A DNA stretch of 64,000 nt from Pseudomonadota bacterium (GCA_021325655.1 JAJPGT010000100.1:62001-126000), one strand, 5' to 3'; shown: positions 1 to 9,797, counted from the first letter of the stretch. Notes: generated from the letters alone by a model not told the origin. Numbers and translations are program-made.

Positions 1-497
1 GGCGACTCGAAGGCGACAAGCGTCTCCCCCCGCTCCCGCTGGGCCTCGAACAGTCGCCGCCGCGGCCCGGACTTGCGGGGCAGGAATCCAACGAAGGTGA
101 AGCTATGGGTGGGGAGCCCGGAGATCGCCAGCGCGGCGATCACTGCCGACGGGCCAGGAACGGCCGTTACCGGCATCCCGGCCGCGAGCGCGCCCTGCAC
201 CAGCGCGCAGCCGGGGTCAGAGATGCCCGGCGTCCCGGCATCGGAGACGAGCGCCACGTCGCCCTGCTCCAGGCGCGCGAGCAGCTTCTGCACCGCCGCA
301 GCCCGGGAGTACTCGTGGAACGGGATAAGCGGCGTCTTGATGCCGTGGTGCTCAAGCAGAACACGCGTGACCCGGGTGTCCTCGGCGGCGATCAGGTCGA
401 CCTCGGAGAGCACGCGCAGCGCCCGCAGGGTAATGTCTTCCAGATTGCCGATCGGTGTCCCAACAACGAACAGGGTGCCCAGCCGCCCCTCCAGCAC
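1..497 (-). CDS. rsmI: 16S rRNA (cytidine-1402-2'-O)-methyltransferase, 3'-truncated by window edge
   Basis: The minus strand reads through the window edge with the RsmI hallmark segments: VVGTPIGNLEDITLRAL near the N-terminus, AAEDTRVTRVLLEHHGI, then VSDAGTPGISDPG and TAVPGPSAVIAALAISGLP. This family methylates the ribose of C1402 in 16S rRNA using SAM. I chose the GTG at 497, which gives the usual short N-terminus before the glycine-rich motif and has an AGAAGG-like sequence a short way upstream; other starts slightly upstream are possible. About 165 residues are visible, so the C-terminal part lies outside the window. It is transcribed away from the purine operon. Confidence 0.9.
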   Translation of the reverse strand, partial: MLEGRLGTLFVVGTPIGNLEDITLRALRVLSEVDLIAAEDTRVTRVLLEHHGIKTPLIPFHEYSRAAAVQKLLARLEQGDVALVSDAGTPGISDPGCALVQGALAAGMPVTAVPGPSAVIAALAISGLPTHSFTFVGFLPRKSGPRRRLFEAQRERGETLVAFES

Positions 498-634
498 GCG
501 GCACGCTGCCGCCTTCTTGTCCTGTTATGGCGAACCGCGGCACCGTCTGGCAATCCGCCGCGCCTCGGGCTCCGCTCCACCTGCCGCCGAGGTCACAGAT
601 CGGCCACGATCGCCGGCGCGCCCGGGAGCCAATA

Positions 635-675
635 CAACATGTTGTGGTTCGGCCTATGGCGAACACAAGATGTTG
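635..675. promoter_or_regulatory. Near-perfect 16-bp inverted repeat upstream of guaB promoter
   Basis: Left arm 635-651 (CAACATGTTGTGGTTCG) and right arm 660-675 (CGAACACAAGATGTTG) are complementary except for one mismatch and one bulged base, separated by 8 bp. The repeat ends 11 bp before the -35 hexamer at 687. This is the position of an activator or repressor operator for the purine operon. No family can be assigned from sequence alone. Confidence 0.5.
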
Positions 676-686
676 CGTCCCATTGC

Positions 687-716
687 TTGACGCTTGGGCG
701 CGGCGGCTGTTATGCT
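687..716 (+). promoter_or_regulatory. Sigma-70-type promoter of the purine operon
   Basis: TTGACG at 687-692 is followed by a 17-bp spacer and TTATGC at 710-715 (or TATGCT at 711-716). Transcription would start near 722, giving a leader of roughly 115 nt before the guaB ATG at 839. Confidence 0.65.
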
Positions 717-769
717 CACCCCCAGCGAGAGGCTTGATCGGGCTCCGGCAGCACGACGGCGCCTCGGGC

Positions 770-807
770 GGGGCGCCCGGGCCGCCAGTGTGTCGGGCCC
801 CTTTTTT
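770..807 (+). terminator. Terminator-like hairpin in the guaB leader (possible attenuator)
   Basis: Arms GGGGC-G-CCCG (770-779, one bulge) and CGGGCCCC (794-801) form a GC-rich stem, followed at once by six T residues (802-807). It lies between the promoter and the guaB start, so unregulated read-through would be lost. An upstream GAGGC (729-733) could pair with GCCTC (761-765), offering an alternative fold. The architecture suggests transcription attenuation. No known riboswitch class was recognised. Confidence 0.55.
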
Positions 808-838
808 GTATCCCGCGAACGCGGGCTGGAGGAGACTG

Positions 839-2023
839 ATGGCGGATCGTCTCTTGAGCGCGGTGGAGGCGGACGTGCGCGCGGCAACGCAGGCCGCTCA
901 GCGACTGCGCCAGGCGTACGGATTCGACGACGTAGCGCTGGTCCCGGGCTCTGTTACGATCGACCCGGATGATGTAGAGACCTCGTGGCAGCTCGGTCCG
1001 TATCGGCTGGCGCTGCCGATCCTCGCCGCGGCGATGGATGGCGTCGTCTCGCCTCGTTTCGCCGCCGCGCTCGGGCGGCTGGGCGGCCTGGCGGTGCTGA
1101 ACCTGGAAGGGCTGCAGACACGCTACGACGATCCGGAGGCGGTGCTGGCGGAGATCGCTCAGGCACCAAAGGAGGAGGCCACCGCGCTGCTCCAGAAGGT
1201 GTACCAGGCGCCGATCCGCGCCGAGCTGATCGGCCGCCGGCTGGAGGAGATTCGCGCCAGCGGCGCGCTCGCAGTCGGCTCGGTGACCCCCGCCCGAGCG
1301 GAGCAGTTCGCGCCGCTGTGCGTGGAGGCCGGGGCAGCGGCCATTGTCGTCCAATCCACCGTCACCACCGCGCGCTACCGCTCGCGGCGCGGCTGGCAGC
1401 TCGACTTCGCCCGCTTCTGCCGCCAGCAGCCGATTCCGGTGATCGTCGGCAACACGGTCACCTTCGCCGCCACCCTGGAGCTGATGGAGGCCGGCGCGAG
1501 CGCGATCCTGGTAGGCGTCGGCCCAGGCGCGGCCTGCACCAGCCGCGAGGTGCTGGGGATTGGCGTTCCGCAGATCACCGCGACGATGGACTGCGCCGCG
1601 GCCCGCGACACCTATTACGAGCGCAGCGGCCGCTACGTCCCGATCATCACCGATGGCGGGATGCGGACCGGTGGGGACATCTGCAAGGCGTTCGCCGCCG
1701 GCGCGGACGCGGTGATGATCGGCTCGCCGTTCGCCCAGTGCGCCGAGGCGCCGGGCCAGGGCAACCACTGGGGCATGGCGACGCCGCACGGAGCGCTGCC
1801 GCGCGGCACCCGCATCAAGGTGGGGGTGACGACTACACTGGAGCGCCTGCTGTTCGGCCCGACCTCCCGCACCGACGGTACAGAGAACCTGATCGGGGCG
1901 CTGCGCACCTGCATGGGTGTCTGCGGCGCAGAGACGATCCGCGACATGCACTGTGTGGAGATCGTGCTCGCCCCGGCGATCAAGACCGAGGGGAAGCGCT
2001 GGCAGCTCGCGGGCGCGCTGTAG
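839..2023 (+). CDS. guaB3: GuaB3-family IMP dehydrogenase
   Basis: The 394-residue product is a TIM-barrel protein of the IMP dehydrogenase/GMP reductase family without the CBS-domain insert. The catalytic cysteine loop is visible as [11 protein letters not shown], Cys about residue 233. The phosphate-binding segment [27 protein letters not shown] follows. Length and motif match the GuaB3 subgroup, which has been shown to oxidise IMP to XMP in cyanobacteria. ATG at 839 follows GGAGGAG. It is the first gene of the purine operon, directly followed by guaA, which consumes XMP; this supports a role in GMP synthesis. A GMP reductase-like role is less likely. Confidence 0.85.
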   Translation: MADRLLSAVEADVRAATQAAQRLRQAYGFDDVALVPGSVTIDPDDVETSWQLGPYRLALPILAAAMDGVVSPRFAAALGRLGGLAVLNLEGLQTRYDDPEAVLAEIAQAPKEEATALLQKVYQAPIRAELIGRRLEEIRASGALAVGSVTPARAEQFAPLCVEAGAAAIVVQSTVTTARYRSRRGWQLDFARFCRQQPIPVIVGNTVTFAATLELMEAGASAILVGVGPGAACTSREVLGIGVPQITATMDCAAARDTYYERSGRYVPIITDGGMRTGGDICKAFAAGADAVMIGSPFAQCAEAPGQGNHWGMATPHGALPRGTRIKVGVTTTLERLLFGPTSRTDGTENLIGALRTCMGVCGAETIRDMHCVEIVLAPAIKTEGKRWQLAGAL

Positions 2024-2025
2024 GA

Positions 2026-3723
2026 ATGGAAGCATCCGTGAGCGGTGGGGAGACAGCTCCGGAGACGCACCGACTGCGGGTCTCCGACGACATCGAGATC
2101 TCCACCTATCTGGAGATCGCCGAGGCGCAGTCGCAGCGCGCTGGAGCGGAGGCAGAGCCCGGCGGCGGCTCGCCCCAGGAGCCGGCCACCCGCGACGCAG
2201 TCGCCATTCTCGACTTCGGCTCGCAGTACAGCCAGCTCATTGCGCGCCGGGTGCGGGAGCAGCACGTCTACTGCGAGCTGCTCCCGCACGACGTGGAGGA
2301 GGCGCGGGTCCGGGCGCTGAACCCGCGGGCGTTCATCCTCTCGGGCGGTCCGGCGAGCGTCTACCAGGAGCACGCGCCGCAGATCCCCCGTTTCATCCTG
2401 GAGAGCGGTCGGCCGATTCTGGGCATCTGCTACGGGATGCAGCTCCTGGCGCACCAGCTCGGCGGCGAGGTGCAGCCGGCCGACCGTCGGGAGTATGGCC
2501 ACGCGGTGCTGCGGGTCGCCGACCCGGTGCCGCCGCTGTTCGCCGGGCTGCCGTCTGAGTTCTCCGTCTGGATGAGCCACGGCGACTCGATCAGCCGCCT
2601 GCCGCCGGGGTTCCGGGTGCTGGCTAGCTCGGACAACTCGCCGGTCGCGGTAATGGCCCGCGATGGCCTGGTTGGCATTCAGTTCCACCCGGAAGTGGTC
2701 CATACCAGCTTTGGGCGGGAGATTATCCGCAACTTCCTGTTCAACGTCGCCGGCTGCCAGGGCACCTGGACCGCCGGCTCATACGTCGAAGAGACGGTGC
2801 GGTCGATCCGTGAACGGGTGGGCTCCGGCCGGGTCATCTGCGCGCTGTCGGGCGGGGTCGACTCGGCGGTGGCGGCCATGCTCGTTCACCGCGCCGTCGG
2901 CGACCAGCTCACCTGTATCTTCGTCGACAACGGGCTGCTGCGCCGCCAGGAGCCGGAGCGGGTGCTCGACACGTTCCGCCGCCACCTGCGGATGAACGTG
3001 GTGCACGTCCAGGCCGCCTCGCGCTTCCTCGCTCGCCTGGCCGGGGTGACAGACCCGGAGCAGAAGCGGAGGATCGTCGGCGACGAGTTCATCCGGGTAT
3101 TCGCCGAGGAGGCGGAGCGGCTGGGCCAGATCGACTTCCTCGCCCAGGGCACGCTCTATCCGGACGTGATCGAGAGCACCTCCAAAGAGACGCGGGCGGC
3201 GGCGAAGATCAAGACGCACCACAACGTTGGCGGCCTGCCGGAGCACCTGCCGTTCCAGCTCATCGAGCCGCTGCGCTACCTGTTCAAGGACGAGGTGCGC
3301 GAAGTGGGCCGCGAGCTGGGTCTGCCGGAGGAGATGGTCTGGCGCCAGCCGTTCCCCGGCCCGGGGCTGTCGATCCGGGTGATCGGCGAAGTGACCCGGG
3401 AGCGGCTGGAGACGCTCCGCGCCGCCGACTGGGTTGTGATGGACGAGATCAAGCAGGCCGGGCTGTACCGCCAGGTGTGGCAGAGCTTCGCTGTGCTGAC
3501 CCCGATCCGCACCGTGGGGGTGATGGGCGATTACCGCACCTACGGCCATCTGGTGGCGCTGCGGATCGTCACCAGCGACGACGGGATGACCGCCGATTGG
3601 GCGCGTATCCCGCACGAGGTGCTGGCCCGCATCTCCAGCCGGATCGTGAATGAGGTGCCGGGCGTCAACCGCGTGGTCTACGATATCTCCTCCAAGCCAC
3701 CTAGCACGATCGAGTGGGAATGA
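2026..3723 (+). CDS. guaA: GMP synthase (glutamine-hydrolysing) with N-terminal extension
   Basis: Converts XMP, ATP and glutamine to GMP. The class-I glutamine amidotransferase domain starts near residue 58 ([12 protein letters not shown]), with the nucleophile in GICYGMQLL (Cys about 136) and its His-Glu in FHPEVVHT. The ATP-pyrophosphatase P-loop is [11 protein letters not shown] near residue 274. The C-terminal dimerisation domain ends PPSTIEWE, as in other GuaA proteins. The ATG at 2026 is 2 nt after the guaB3 stop and gives 565 residues. About 57 residues precede the normal start of the family, including an acidic segment [16 protein letters not shown]. The 3' end overlaps purD by ATGA. 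Confidence 0.93.
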   Translation: MEASVSGGETAPETHRLRVSDDIEISTYLEIAEAQSQRAGAEAEPGGGSPQEPATRDAVAILDFGSQYSQLIARRVREQHVYCELLPHDVEEARVRALNPRAFILSGGPASVYQEHAPQIPRFILESGRPILGICYGMQLLAHQLGGEVQPADRREYGHAVLRVADPVPPLFAGLPSEFSVWMSHGDSISRLPPGFRVLASSDNSPVAVMARDGLVGIQFHPEVVHTSFGREIIRNFLFNVAGCQGTWTAGSYVEETVRSIRERVGSGRVICALSGGVDSAVAAMLVHRAVGDQLTCIFVDNGLLRRQEPERVLDTFRRHLRMNVVHVQAASRFLARLAGVTDPEQKRRIVGDEFIRVFAEEAERLGQIDFLAQGTLYPDVIESTSKETRAAAKIKTHHNVGGLPEHLPFQLIEPLRYLFKDEVREVGRELGLPEEMVWRQPFPGPGLSIRVIGEVTRERLETLRAADWVVMDEIKQAGLYRQVWQSFAVLTPIRTVGVMGDYRTYGHLVALRIVTSDDGMTADWARIPHEVLARISSRIVNEVPGVNRVVYDISSKPPSTIEWE

Positions 3724-5633
3724 AGGTCCTCGTCGTCGGGGCCGGGGCACGCGAGCACGCACTGGTCTGGAAGCTGTTCTCCAGTCCGGCGGTGCGCGAG
3801 GTGTACTGCGCCCCGGGCAACGCCGGCACCGCCGCCCTGTCGCACTCGGTGAACATCCGCCACGACGACGTGGCGACGCTGGTCCAATGGGCGGCGCAGC
3901 AGCAGATCGACCTCACCGTCGTCGGCCCAGAAGGCCCACTCGCCCTCGGGATCGTCGACCAGCTCGCGCTCAACGGCCTCGCGTGCATCGGCCCGACCCA
4001 GGCGGCGGCGCGGATCGAGACCAGCAAGGTCTGGGCGAAGGCGCTGATGCAGCGCCATGGCATTCCGACTGCGCGGGCGGAGGTCGCGGAGAGCCCCACG
4101 GCCGCGCTGGAGCTGGCGCGTCAGATGGGCTTCCCGGTTGTCCTCAAGGCGGATGGCCTGGCGGCGGGCAAGGGCGTGGTCGTGGCGCGGGATGAGGTCG
4201 AGGCGCGCGCGACGCTGACTGACTTCATGGTGCACCGGACGCTTGGCGAGGCGGCCGAGCGGGTGCTGGTGGAGGAGTACCTGGACGGCGACGAGGTATC
4301 CATCCTGGCCTTCACCGATGGCCGCGACCTGGTGGTAATGCCGGCAGCGCGCGACTACAAGCGGGTGGGGGACGGCGACCGCGGCCCGAACACGGGTGGG
4401 ATGGGCGCCTACGCCCCGGTGCCCTACGTGGACCCGGCGCTGCTGGACCAGGTGCGCGACCGGATCCTGGCCCCGGCCATCGCGGCGCTCGCGGCCGAGG
4501 GCCACCCGTTCAAAGGAGTACTGTACGCCGGGCTGATGCTGACCGCTGACGGACCACGGGTGCTGGAGTTCAACTGCCGCTTCGGCGACCCGGAGGCGCA
4601 GGCGCTCCTGCCGCTGCTCGACTCCGATCTTGTGGAGATCTTTCAGGCGATCGCCCACGAGGAACTGGGACAGACGCGGCCGCGCTGGCTGAACCTGTCG
4701 ACCTGCGTCGTCGTCGCGGCGTCCGAGGGCTACCCGGGCCGGTTCCGCCAGGGGCTGCCGATTCGCGGGCTCGACTCCGTCGAGTCGGGAGTGCTGATCT
4801 TCCAGGGCGGAACTCGCCGCGAGCCGAGTGGCCGGCATGTGGTGACCGCCGGCGGCCGGGTGCTCTCCATCGTCGGGCGCGGGCGGACGCTGGAGCAGGC
4901 GCGCGAGCAGGCATACCGCGGGGTGGCGGAGGTCGGCTTCGACGGGATGCAGTACCGACGCGACATCGCCGCGCAGACCACTCCGCGCGTCTGGCGCGGG
5001 CGCCAGCCCACAGCGGCGCCTGTGGTGGCAGCGCCAGCCCCGGCGGGCGAGGCCAGGGCCGCAGCAGTGGAGAGCGCCACGGGAGCCCCGGCCGTGGCCG
5101 CGGACCCTACCGCGAGCCTGAGCGCCGCCCTCGCCGCGCTCAGCAGCGCCGTGGGTACGGCGCCGGCCGCGGCCCAGATAGCTTCGGCGCGGGCCGGGAT
5201 CGTCGGCGCGGGCGCCGAGGATCAGCCGCTGCTGGACCTGGTCGCGGCGGCCTTCGCGCGCGCGGGGGTGGGGTGCGACGCCGCTTGCCTCTCACCCTAC
5301 CAGGCCCCGGACGAGCTGCGGCGCTGGGCCCAGGGCGCGGCCGAGCGGGGGCTGCGGGTGGTAGTGGCGATCGGCGCCACGGCGCCGCAGCTTCCAGCTC
5401 TGCTCGCGGCGATGACGCCGCTGCCCGTGATCGCGGTCGGGGCGCAGCCCACGACTGGCAGCGCCGGCGACGCGCTGGTGGCGCTCCTGGCGCTGCCGGA
5501 CGGCATCCCACTCGCCGTGGCGGGGGTGGGCGAACCGGGGGCGCGCAACGCAGCACTCCTGGCGCTCGCGATCCTGGCGCTCACCGACCCCTCCGCAGCG
5601 GCCGGCTACGCCGCGCTCCGGAGCAGCCGATGA
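3720..5633 (+). CDS. purD: Phosphoribosylamine-glycine ligase fused to a degenerate PurE-like domain
   Basis: Residues 1 to about 418 are a complete PurD (GAR synthetase) of the ATP-grasp fold: [47 protein letters not shown] and [19 protein letters not shown] are all present. An Ala/Pro-rich linker (about 419-485) leads to a domain of about 140 residues alignable with PurE (N5-CAIR mutase), ending in [18 protein letters not shown]. The PurE catalytic motifs are lost: GSxSD reads GAGAED, SAHRTP reads SPYQAP, and GGAAHLPG reads GATAPQLPA. The domain is therefore probably structural or regulatory. The ATG overlaps the guaA stop. Confidence 0.9.
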   Translation: MKVLVVGAGAREHALVWKLFSSPAVREVYCAPGNAGTAALSHSVNIRHDDVATLVQWAAQQQIDLTVVGPEGPLALGIVDQLALNGLACIGPTQAAARIETSKVWAKALMQRHGIPTARAEVAESPTAALELARQMGFPVVLKADGLAAGKGVVVARDEVEARATLTDFMVHRTLGEAAERVLVEEYLDGDEVSILAFTDGRDLVVMPAARDYKRVGDGDRGPNTGGMGAYAPVPYVDPALLDQVRDRILAPAIAALAAEGHPFKGVLYAGLMLTADGPRVLEFNCRFGDPEAQALLPLLDSDLVEIFQAIAHEELGQTRPRWLNLSTCVVVAASEGYPGRFRQGLPIRGLDSVESGVLIFQGGTRREPSGRHVVTAGGRVLSIVGRGRTLEQAREQAYRGVAEVGFDGMQYRRDIAAQTTPRVWRGRQPTAAPVVAAPAPAGEARAAAVESATGAPAVAADPTASLSAALAALSSAVGTAPAAAQIASARAGIVGAGAEDQPLLDLVAAAFARAGVGCDAACLSPYQAPDELRRWAQGAAERGLRVVVAIGATAPQLPALLAAMTPLPVIAVGAQPTTGSAGDALVALLALPDGIPLAVAGVGEPGARNAALLALAILALTDPSAAAGYAALRSSR

Positions 5634-6922
5634 TCCCGCGCTACAGCGAGCCGGAGATGGCTCGCGTCTGGTCGGAAGACAACAAGCTGCAAACCTGGCT
5701 GCGGGTGGAGATCGCGGTCGCCGAGGCCTGGGCCGAGCTGGGCGTGATCCCCGAGGCGGCGCTGCCAGCGATCCGCGCCGCGACGCTCGACACGGCGCGC
5801 TTCGCGCAGCTCGAGGCCGAGACGCATCACGACATGATCGCCTTTGTCCGCACCGTTGCTGAGCGCCTGGGCGACGCCGGGCGGTTCATCCACCTCGGGC
5901 TGACCTCGTCGGACGTGCTGGACACCGCGCTCGCGCTCCAGATGCGGGAGGCGGTGGCGCTGCTCGATGGCGACCTGGTGCGGCTGGAGGACGTGGCCGC
6001 CGAGCTGGCGGTGCGCTACAAGTACACCCCGATGGTGGGGCGCACCCACGGGGTCCACGCCGAGCCGACCACGTTCGGGCACAAGCTGGCCGGCTGGGTG
6101 GCAGTGCTGCGGCGCGACCGCGAGCGGCTCGCCCGCGCCGCCGACGAGATGGCCTACGGGAAAATCTCCGGCGCGGTCGGGACACACGCGAACGTGCCGG
6201 CGGAGCTGGAGGAGCGGGTCTGCGCCCGCCTGGGCCTGAAGCCAGAGCCGGTCTCGACGCAGATCGTCCCCCGCGACCGCCACGCCGATTTCGTCACCAC
6301 GCTCGCGCTGATCGCCGCCACGGCCGAGAACATCGCGACCGAGATCCGCCACCTCCAGCGGACCGAGGTCTGGGAGGTGGCTGAGCCGTTCGAGCGCGGC
6401 CAGCAGGGCTCGTCGGCGATGCCGCACAAGCGCAACCCGGAGCTGTGCGAACGCATCTGCGGACTGGCGCGGGTGGTCCGGGCGGCGGTAATCCCGGCGC
6501 TGGAAGACGTGACGCTCTGGCACGAGCGCGACATCAGCCACTCCTCGGTCGAGCGGGTGATCCTGCCCGACGCCTGCCTGGCGCTGGACTACCTGCTGCG
6601 CAAGCTCGCCTACGTGCTCGAAGGACTGGAGGTGCACGAGGACCGCATGCGTGCCAACCTGGAGGCGTCGCGTGGGCTGATCTACTCCGGCCGGGCGCTG
6701 CTGGCGCTGGTGGAGGCGGGCATGTCCCGTAGCGAGGCCTACGACCTCGTCCAGGGCCACGCACTGGCGGTCTGGCGTGGCGAGGGCGACCTCAAGAGCC
6801 GCCTGGCGGCGGACCCTCGAGTGCGGGAGCGGCTACCCCCCACGGAGCTGGAGGCGGTGTTCGACCTACAGCACCACCTGCGCCAGATCGAGGTCCCGTT
6901 CGCCCGGCTGGGGTTGGGATGA
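5630..6922 (+). CDS. purB: Adenylosuccinate lyase
   Basis: Fumarase/aspartase-superfamily lyase of 430 residues that cleaves SAICAR to AICAR and adenylosuccinate to AMP. The signature GSSAMPHKRNP is near residues 261-271. The catalytic-region segments GRTHGVHAEPTTFGHK and THHDMIAFVRT are intact. N-terminal [15 protein letters not shown] is typical of the short PurB class. The ATG overlaps the purD stop as ATGA, implying translational coupling. Confidence 0.96.
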   Translation: MIPRYSEPEMARVWSEDNKLQTWLRVEIAVAEAWAELGVIPEAALPAIRAATLDTARFAQLEAETHHDMIAFVRTVAERLGDAGRFIHLGLTSSDVLDTALALQMREAVALLDGDLVRLEDVAAELAVRYKYTPMVGRTHGVHAEPTTFGHKLAGWVAVLRRDRERLARAADEMAYGKISGAVGTHANVPAELEERVCARLGLKPEPVSTQIVPRDRHADFVTTLALIAATAENIATEIRHLQRTEVWEVAEPFERGQQGSSAMPHKRNPELCERICGLARVVRAAVIPALEDVTLWHERDISHSSVERVILPDACLALDYLLRKLAYVLEGLEVHEDRMRANLEASRGLIYSGRALLALVEAGMSRSEAYDLVQGHALAVWRGEGDLKSRLAADPRVRERLPPTELEAVFDLQHHLRQIEVPFARLGLG

Positions 6923-7848
6923 GCCGAGCCGCGTTCCTTCGGCCGGGCGGCCCGCTCCCACCAGCGCGCGCCCGGATCGACCTCCCCGGCGTCCCGCTGC
7001 TGGCACGTGGGAAGGTGCGCGAGATGTACGACCTGGGCGACTGCCTGCTCATGGTCGCCAGCGATCGCGTCTCCGCGTTCGATGTGGTCATGCGCGAGCC
7101 GATCCCGGGCAAGGGCTACGTGCTCACCGCCTGCTCCGAGCTCTGGTTCGGCCTGACGCGCACGATCGTCCCCAACCACCTGCTGACCGCTGACGCGACG
7201 GAGTTCCCGACCGCGCTCCAGCCCTTCCGCGAGCTCCTGGAGGGCCGGGCGCTGCTGGTGCGCCGAGCCCAACGGATCGACATCGAGTGCGTGGCGCGGG
7301 GCTACCTGGCTGGCAGCGGCTGGGCGGAGTATCGCGAGCGTGGAACGCTCGCCGGCGAGCCGCTCCCGCCCGGGCTGCCCGAATCGGGCCGCCTGCCCGA
7401 GCCGCGCTTTACCCCCGCGATCAAGGCCGCCAGCGGCCACGACGAGAACATCTCGGTGGCGCAGATGGCGCGGCTGGTTGGGGCGGAGCTGACCGAGCAG
7501 CTTCAGGCGCTCACCCTGGCGCTGTATCGCTTCGCCCACGACTACGCGCTCCCGCGCGGGATCATCGTCGCCGACACTAAGTTCGAGTTCGGCCTGATCG
7601 ACGGCCAGATCACGCTGATCGACGAGGCGCTGACGCCGGACTCCTCGCGCTTCTGGCCAGCGGCCGGGTACGCGCCCGGCCGGCCGCAGCCGAGCTTCGA
7701 CAAGCAGTACCTGCGCGACTTCCTGCAGGCGAGCGGCTGGAACAAGGAGCCGCCGCCCCCAGCGCTTCCCGACGAGGTCATCCAGCGCACCGCCGAGAAG
7801 TACCGCGAGGCCTACCTGCGGCTCGCCGCCAGGCCAAGCGGCTCCTGA
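6919..7848 (+). CDS. purC: SAICAR synthetase
   Basis: Phosphoribosylaminoimidazole-succinocarboxamide synthase, 309 residues, the longer PurC class. It condenses CAIR with aspartate using ATP. Recognisable segments are GKVREMYDLGD, VASDRVSAFDVVM, ECVARGYLAGSGW, IKAASGHDENIS, ADTKFEFGL and LTPDSSRFWPA. Starts at the ATG overlapping the purB stop. It needs CAIR, so an active PurE must be supplied from outside this window if the PurD-fused domain is inactive. Confidence 0.95.
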   Translation: MSRAAFLRPGGPLPPARARIDLPGVPLLARGKVREMYDLGDCLLMVASDRVSAFDVVMREPIPGKGYVLTACSELWFGLTRTIVPNHLLTADATEFPTALQPFRELLEGRALLVRRAQRIDIECVARGYLAGSGWAEYRERGTLAGEPLPPGLPESGRLPEPRFTPAIKAASGHDENISVAQMARLVGAELTEQLQALTLALYRFAHDYALPRGIIVADTKFEFGLIDGQITLIDEALTPDSSRFWPAAGYAPGRPQPSFDKQYLRDFLQASGWNKEPPPPALPDEVIQRTAEKYREAYLRLAARPSGS

Positions 7849-7861
7849 GAGGCAGCAACCG

Positions 7862-8143
7862 ATGTGGCTCGCTCGTATCTATGTCACCTTGAAGCCAGTC
7901 GTGAACGATCCCCAGGGGCTGGCGATCCAGAGCGGCCTGCGCCACCTGGGCTTCTCCGCCGTCCAGTCTGTCCGGGCCGGGAAGTTCCTGGAGGTGCTGC
8001 TGGACGTGCCGACGCAGGAGGAGGCGGCGCGTCAGGCGGAGGCGATGTGCCGCCAGCTCCTGGCGAATCCGGTCATCGAGGACTTCCGGTTCGATCTGGA
8101 AGAGCGCGCCGGCGATCCCGCCAGCACTGCTTCATCGCGCTGA
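7862..8143 (+). CDS. purS: FGAM synthase subunit PurS
   Basis: Small 93-residue protein with the PurS pattern: a beta-strand start (MWLARIYVTLKPVVNDPQG), then LRHLGF and VRAGKFLEVLLD. PurS bridges PurL and PurQ in the formylglycinamidine ribonucleotide synthase complex. It sits 13 nt after purC with GAGAGGCAGC as ribosome-binding region. purQ and purL are not in this window, and the next gene faces the opposite way with its 3' end overlapping purS by 71 bp. The partner genes must be elsewhere. Confidence 0.92.
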   Translation: MWLARIYVTLKPVVNDPQGLAIQSGLRHLGFSAVQSVRAGKFLEVLLDVPTQEEAARQAEAMCRQLLANPVIEDFRFDLEERAGDPASTASSR

Positions 8144-8960
8144 GCACCGCAGCGGGAACCCGCTGCGTCCCGAGCCGCATCCCGACGCTGCGCGGCCCAT
8201 GGCAGTCGGAGCCGCCCGTCGCCACCAGCCCGAGCGCCTCGGCCACGCGCCGATAGTGGTCACGGACGGTCGGCCCCTGGACGATCTGCCAGGCCTCGAT
8301 CCCATCCAGCCCAGCCGCCACCAGCGGCGCGAACGTTCGCGCCGGCAGCAACGGCTCGGATCGACGTAGCTTCACCGGATGCGCGAGCGAGGCGACCCCG
8401 CCCGCCGCGTGGATCAAGGCGATCGCCTCGGCAGCGCTGAAGGGGCGCGGCTCGCGGCTGGCACGGAGCAGCAGTTGCCGGGCGTGCGGTGAGCCGCGCA
8501 GGATCCCCTGCTCCAGCATCCCGAGCACCAGCGTCGCCCCGCTGACGTAGCGGCCACGATAGCGGGCCAGCGCTGCCTCGTCGATCTCCACCCCCAGCGC
8601 CCGCGCCGCGTCCAGCACGTCGCGGACGTGTGCCGCCATCTGCTCCCGCGCTCGCTCCAGCCCCACGACCAGCTCCGGATGTGCGGGATCGATGAAGTAC
8701 CCCAGGATGTGCGCCAGCCGGCCGTCCCACTCAGCGGTCAGCTCGATCCCGGGGACGACCTCGACGCCGAAGCGCTGGCCGGCCTGCTGCGCCTCGGCGA
8801 TCCCGCCAACCACGTCGTGGTCCGTGATCGCGATCGCCGCCAGATCGCGCCGCGCCGCCTCCTCCACCACCCGCGCCGGCTCCAGCCGGCCGTCCGAGTA
8901 GCGCGTGTGGACGTGCAGGTCGACGTAGGGGGAAGTAAGGGTCGGCTCAGGCTCCGTCAG
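8073..8960 (-). CDS. PHP-domain phosphoesterase (TrpH/RNase AM-like), apparent CTG start
   Basis: The PHP metal-binding motifs are all present: [29 protein letters not shown] and GSDCHG. The family hydrolyses phosphate esters such as nucleoside 3',5'-bisphosphates or RNA 5' ends. The frame opens upstream of DLHVHT with no ATG, GTG or TTG before the in-frame stop. The only near-cognate start at a sensible place is CTG at 8960, which overlaps the hisB stop as CTGA and follows AAGGGTG. That mimics the ATGA coupling seen across the window. A start at GTG 8870 would delete the first metal-binding motif. The product is about 295 residues. Its exact substrate is unknown. Confidence 0.8.
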   Translation of the reverse strand: MTEPEPTLTSPYVDLHVHTRYSDGRLEPARVVEEAARRDLAAIAITDHDVVGGIAEAQQAGQRFGVEVVPGIELTAEWDGRLAHILGYFIDPAHPELVVGLERAREQMAAHVRDVLDAARALGVEIDEAALARYRGRYVSGATLVLGMLEQGILRGSPHARQLLLRASREPRPFSAAEAIALIHAAGGVASLAHPVKLRRSEPLLPARTFAPLVAAGLDGIEAWQIVQGPTVRDHYRRVAEALGLVATGGSDCHGPRSVGMRLGTQRVPAAVLSAMKQCWRDRRRALPDRTGSPR

Positions 8961-9550
8961 AGCACACCCTTGGTCGAGGGCACCGCGCCGGCCAGGCGCG
9001 GATCGATGCGGGTGGCCTGGTCCAGCGCCCGCGCCAGCGCCTTGAACAGCGCCTCAGCCCGGTGGTGGTCGTTGTCGCCAGCCAGGATCTTCGCGTGCAG
9101 GCTCAGCCGAGCTTCCAGCGCCAGCGACTGCAAGAAATGCGGGATCATATCCGTGGGCAGGCCCCCGAGCATAGCCGCCCGGAACGGGGTATCGAGCACC
9201 GCCACCCCGCGCCCGCTCAGGTCCAGCGCAACCAGCGCGAGGGCCTCGTCGAGCGGGACGATGGCGTGGCCCATGCGATAGAGCCCGGCGCGATCCCCCA
9301 GCGCCTCATGCAGCGCCCGCCCCAGGCAGATCGCCACGTCCTCAGCGGTGTGGTGGGCGTCGACGTGCAGATCGCCCTCGGCCTCGACCGTGATGTCACA
9401 GCGCGAGTGCCGTGCCAGCGACTCGATCATGTGGTCGAGGAACCCGATGCCCGTCTTGACCCGGTACTCCCCTTGCCCGTCCAGGTTCAGCTCGGCAGTA
9501 ATCCTCGTCTCACGCGTCTGTCGGACGCAGCGTCCTCTCCGTGGCTCCAC
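8957..9550 (-). CDS. hisB: Imidazoleglycerol-phosphate dehydratase
   Basis: Sixth step of histidine synthesis. Metal-ligand motifs are clear: [30 protein letters not shown] and [19 protein letters not shown]. The family's N-terminal block ([18 protein letters not shown]) begins about 10 residues after the GTG at 9550, giving 197 residues, the normal length. The open frame extends further upstream without homology. A TATACT box at 9579-9584 lies 29 nt upstream. No other his gene is in the window. The stop overlaps the next gene. Confidence 0.94.
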   Translation of the reverse strand: MEPRRGRCVRQTRETRITAELNLDGQGEYRVKTGIGFLDHMIESLARHSRCDITVEAEGDLHVDAHHTAEDVAICLGRALHEALGDRAGLYRMGHAIVPLDEALALVALDLSGRGVAVLDTPFRAAMLGGLPTDMIPHFLQSLALEARLSLHAKILAGDNDHHRAEALFKALARALDQATRIDPRLAGAVPSTKGVL

Positions 9551-9578
9551 AATCCTTCCGCCCAGTCGTCTCCGGCCG

Positions 9579-9584
9579 AGTATA
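9579..9584 (-). promoter_or_regulatory. -10 element upstream of hisB
   Basis: TATACT on the minus strand, 29 nt before the hisB GTG. The corresponding -35 region (GCAAGA) is a poor match, so an activator may be needed. Confidence 0.4.
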
Positions 9585-9627
9585 CCAGGGGCGCCGCGGC
9601 CTCTTGCGGCGCGGGGCTGCTCCTCAC

Positions 9628-9653
9628 GGTTTCCCAGGTCACCTCGGGAAACC
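9628..9653. repeat. 8-bp perfect inverted repeat between hisB and the S51 peptidase gene
   Basis: GGTTTCCC (9628-9635) and GGGAAACC (9646-9653) flank a 10-bp spacer that is itself partly symmetric (AGGT/ACCT). It lies about 25 bp upstream of the hisB -35 region. It could be an operator or a weak hairpin; no T-run follows. Confidence 0.4.
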
Positions 9654-9797
9654 TTGTCCTGCGCTGGCACACCGGCACCTGGCAGCGGTACCCCCGGCCT
9701 TTGGCCCGGCGCGCTCCCCTAGCCACACGCCTCGCTGGAGCGCACCGCACCAACGTCCGAACGGTACGGGTCTGCGACACTGGCGCCCCAGCCCTCG

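Noticed and set aside
716..2035. 439-codon minus-strand frame opposite guaB3
   Set aside because: Mirror frame of a high-GC gene, His/Arg-rich, no family features.
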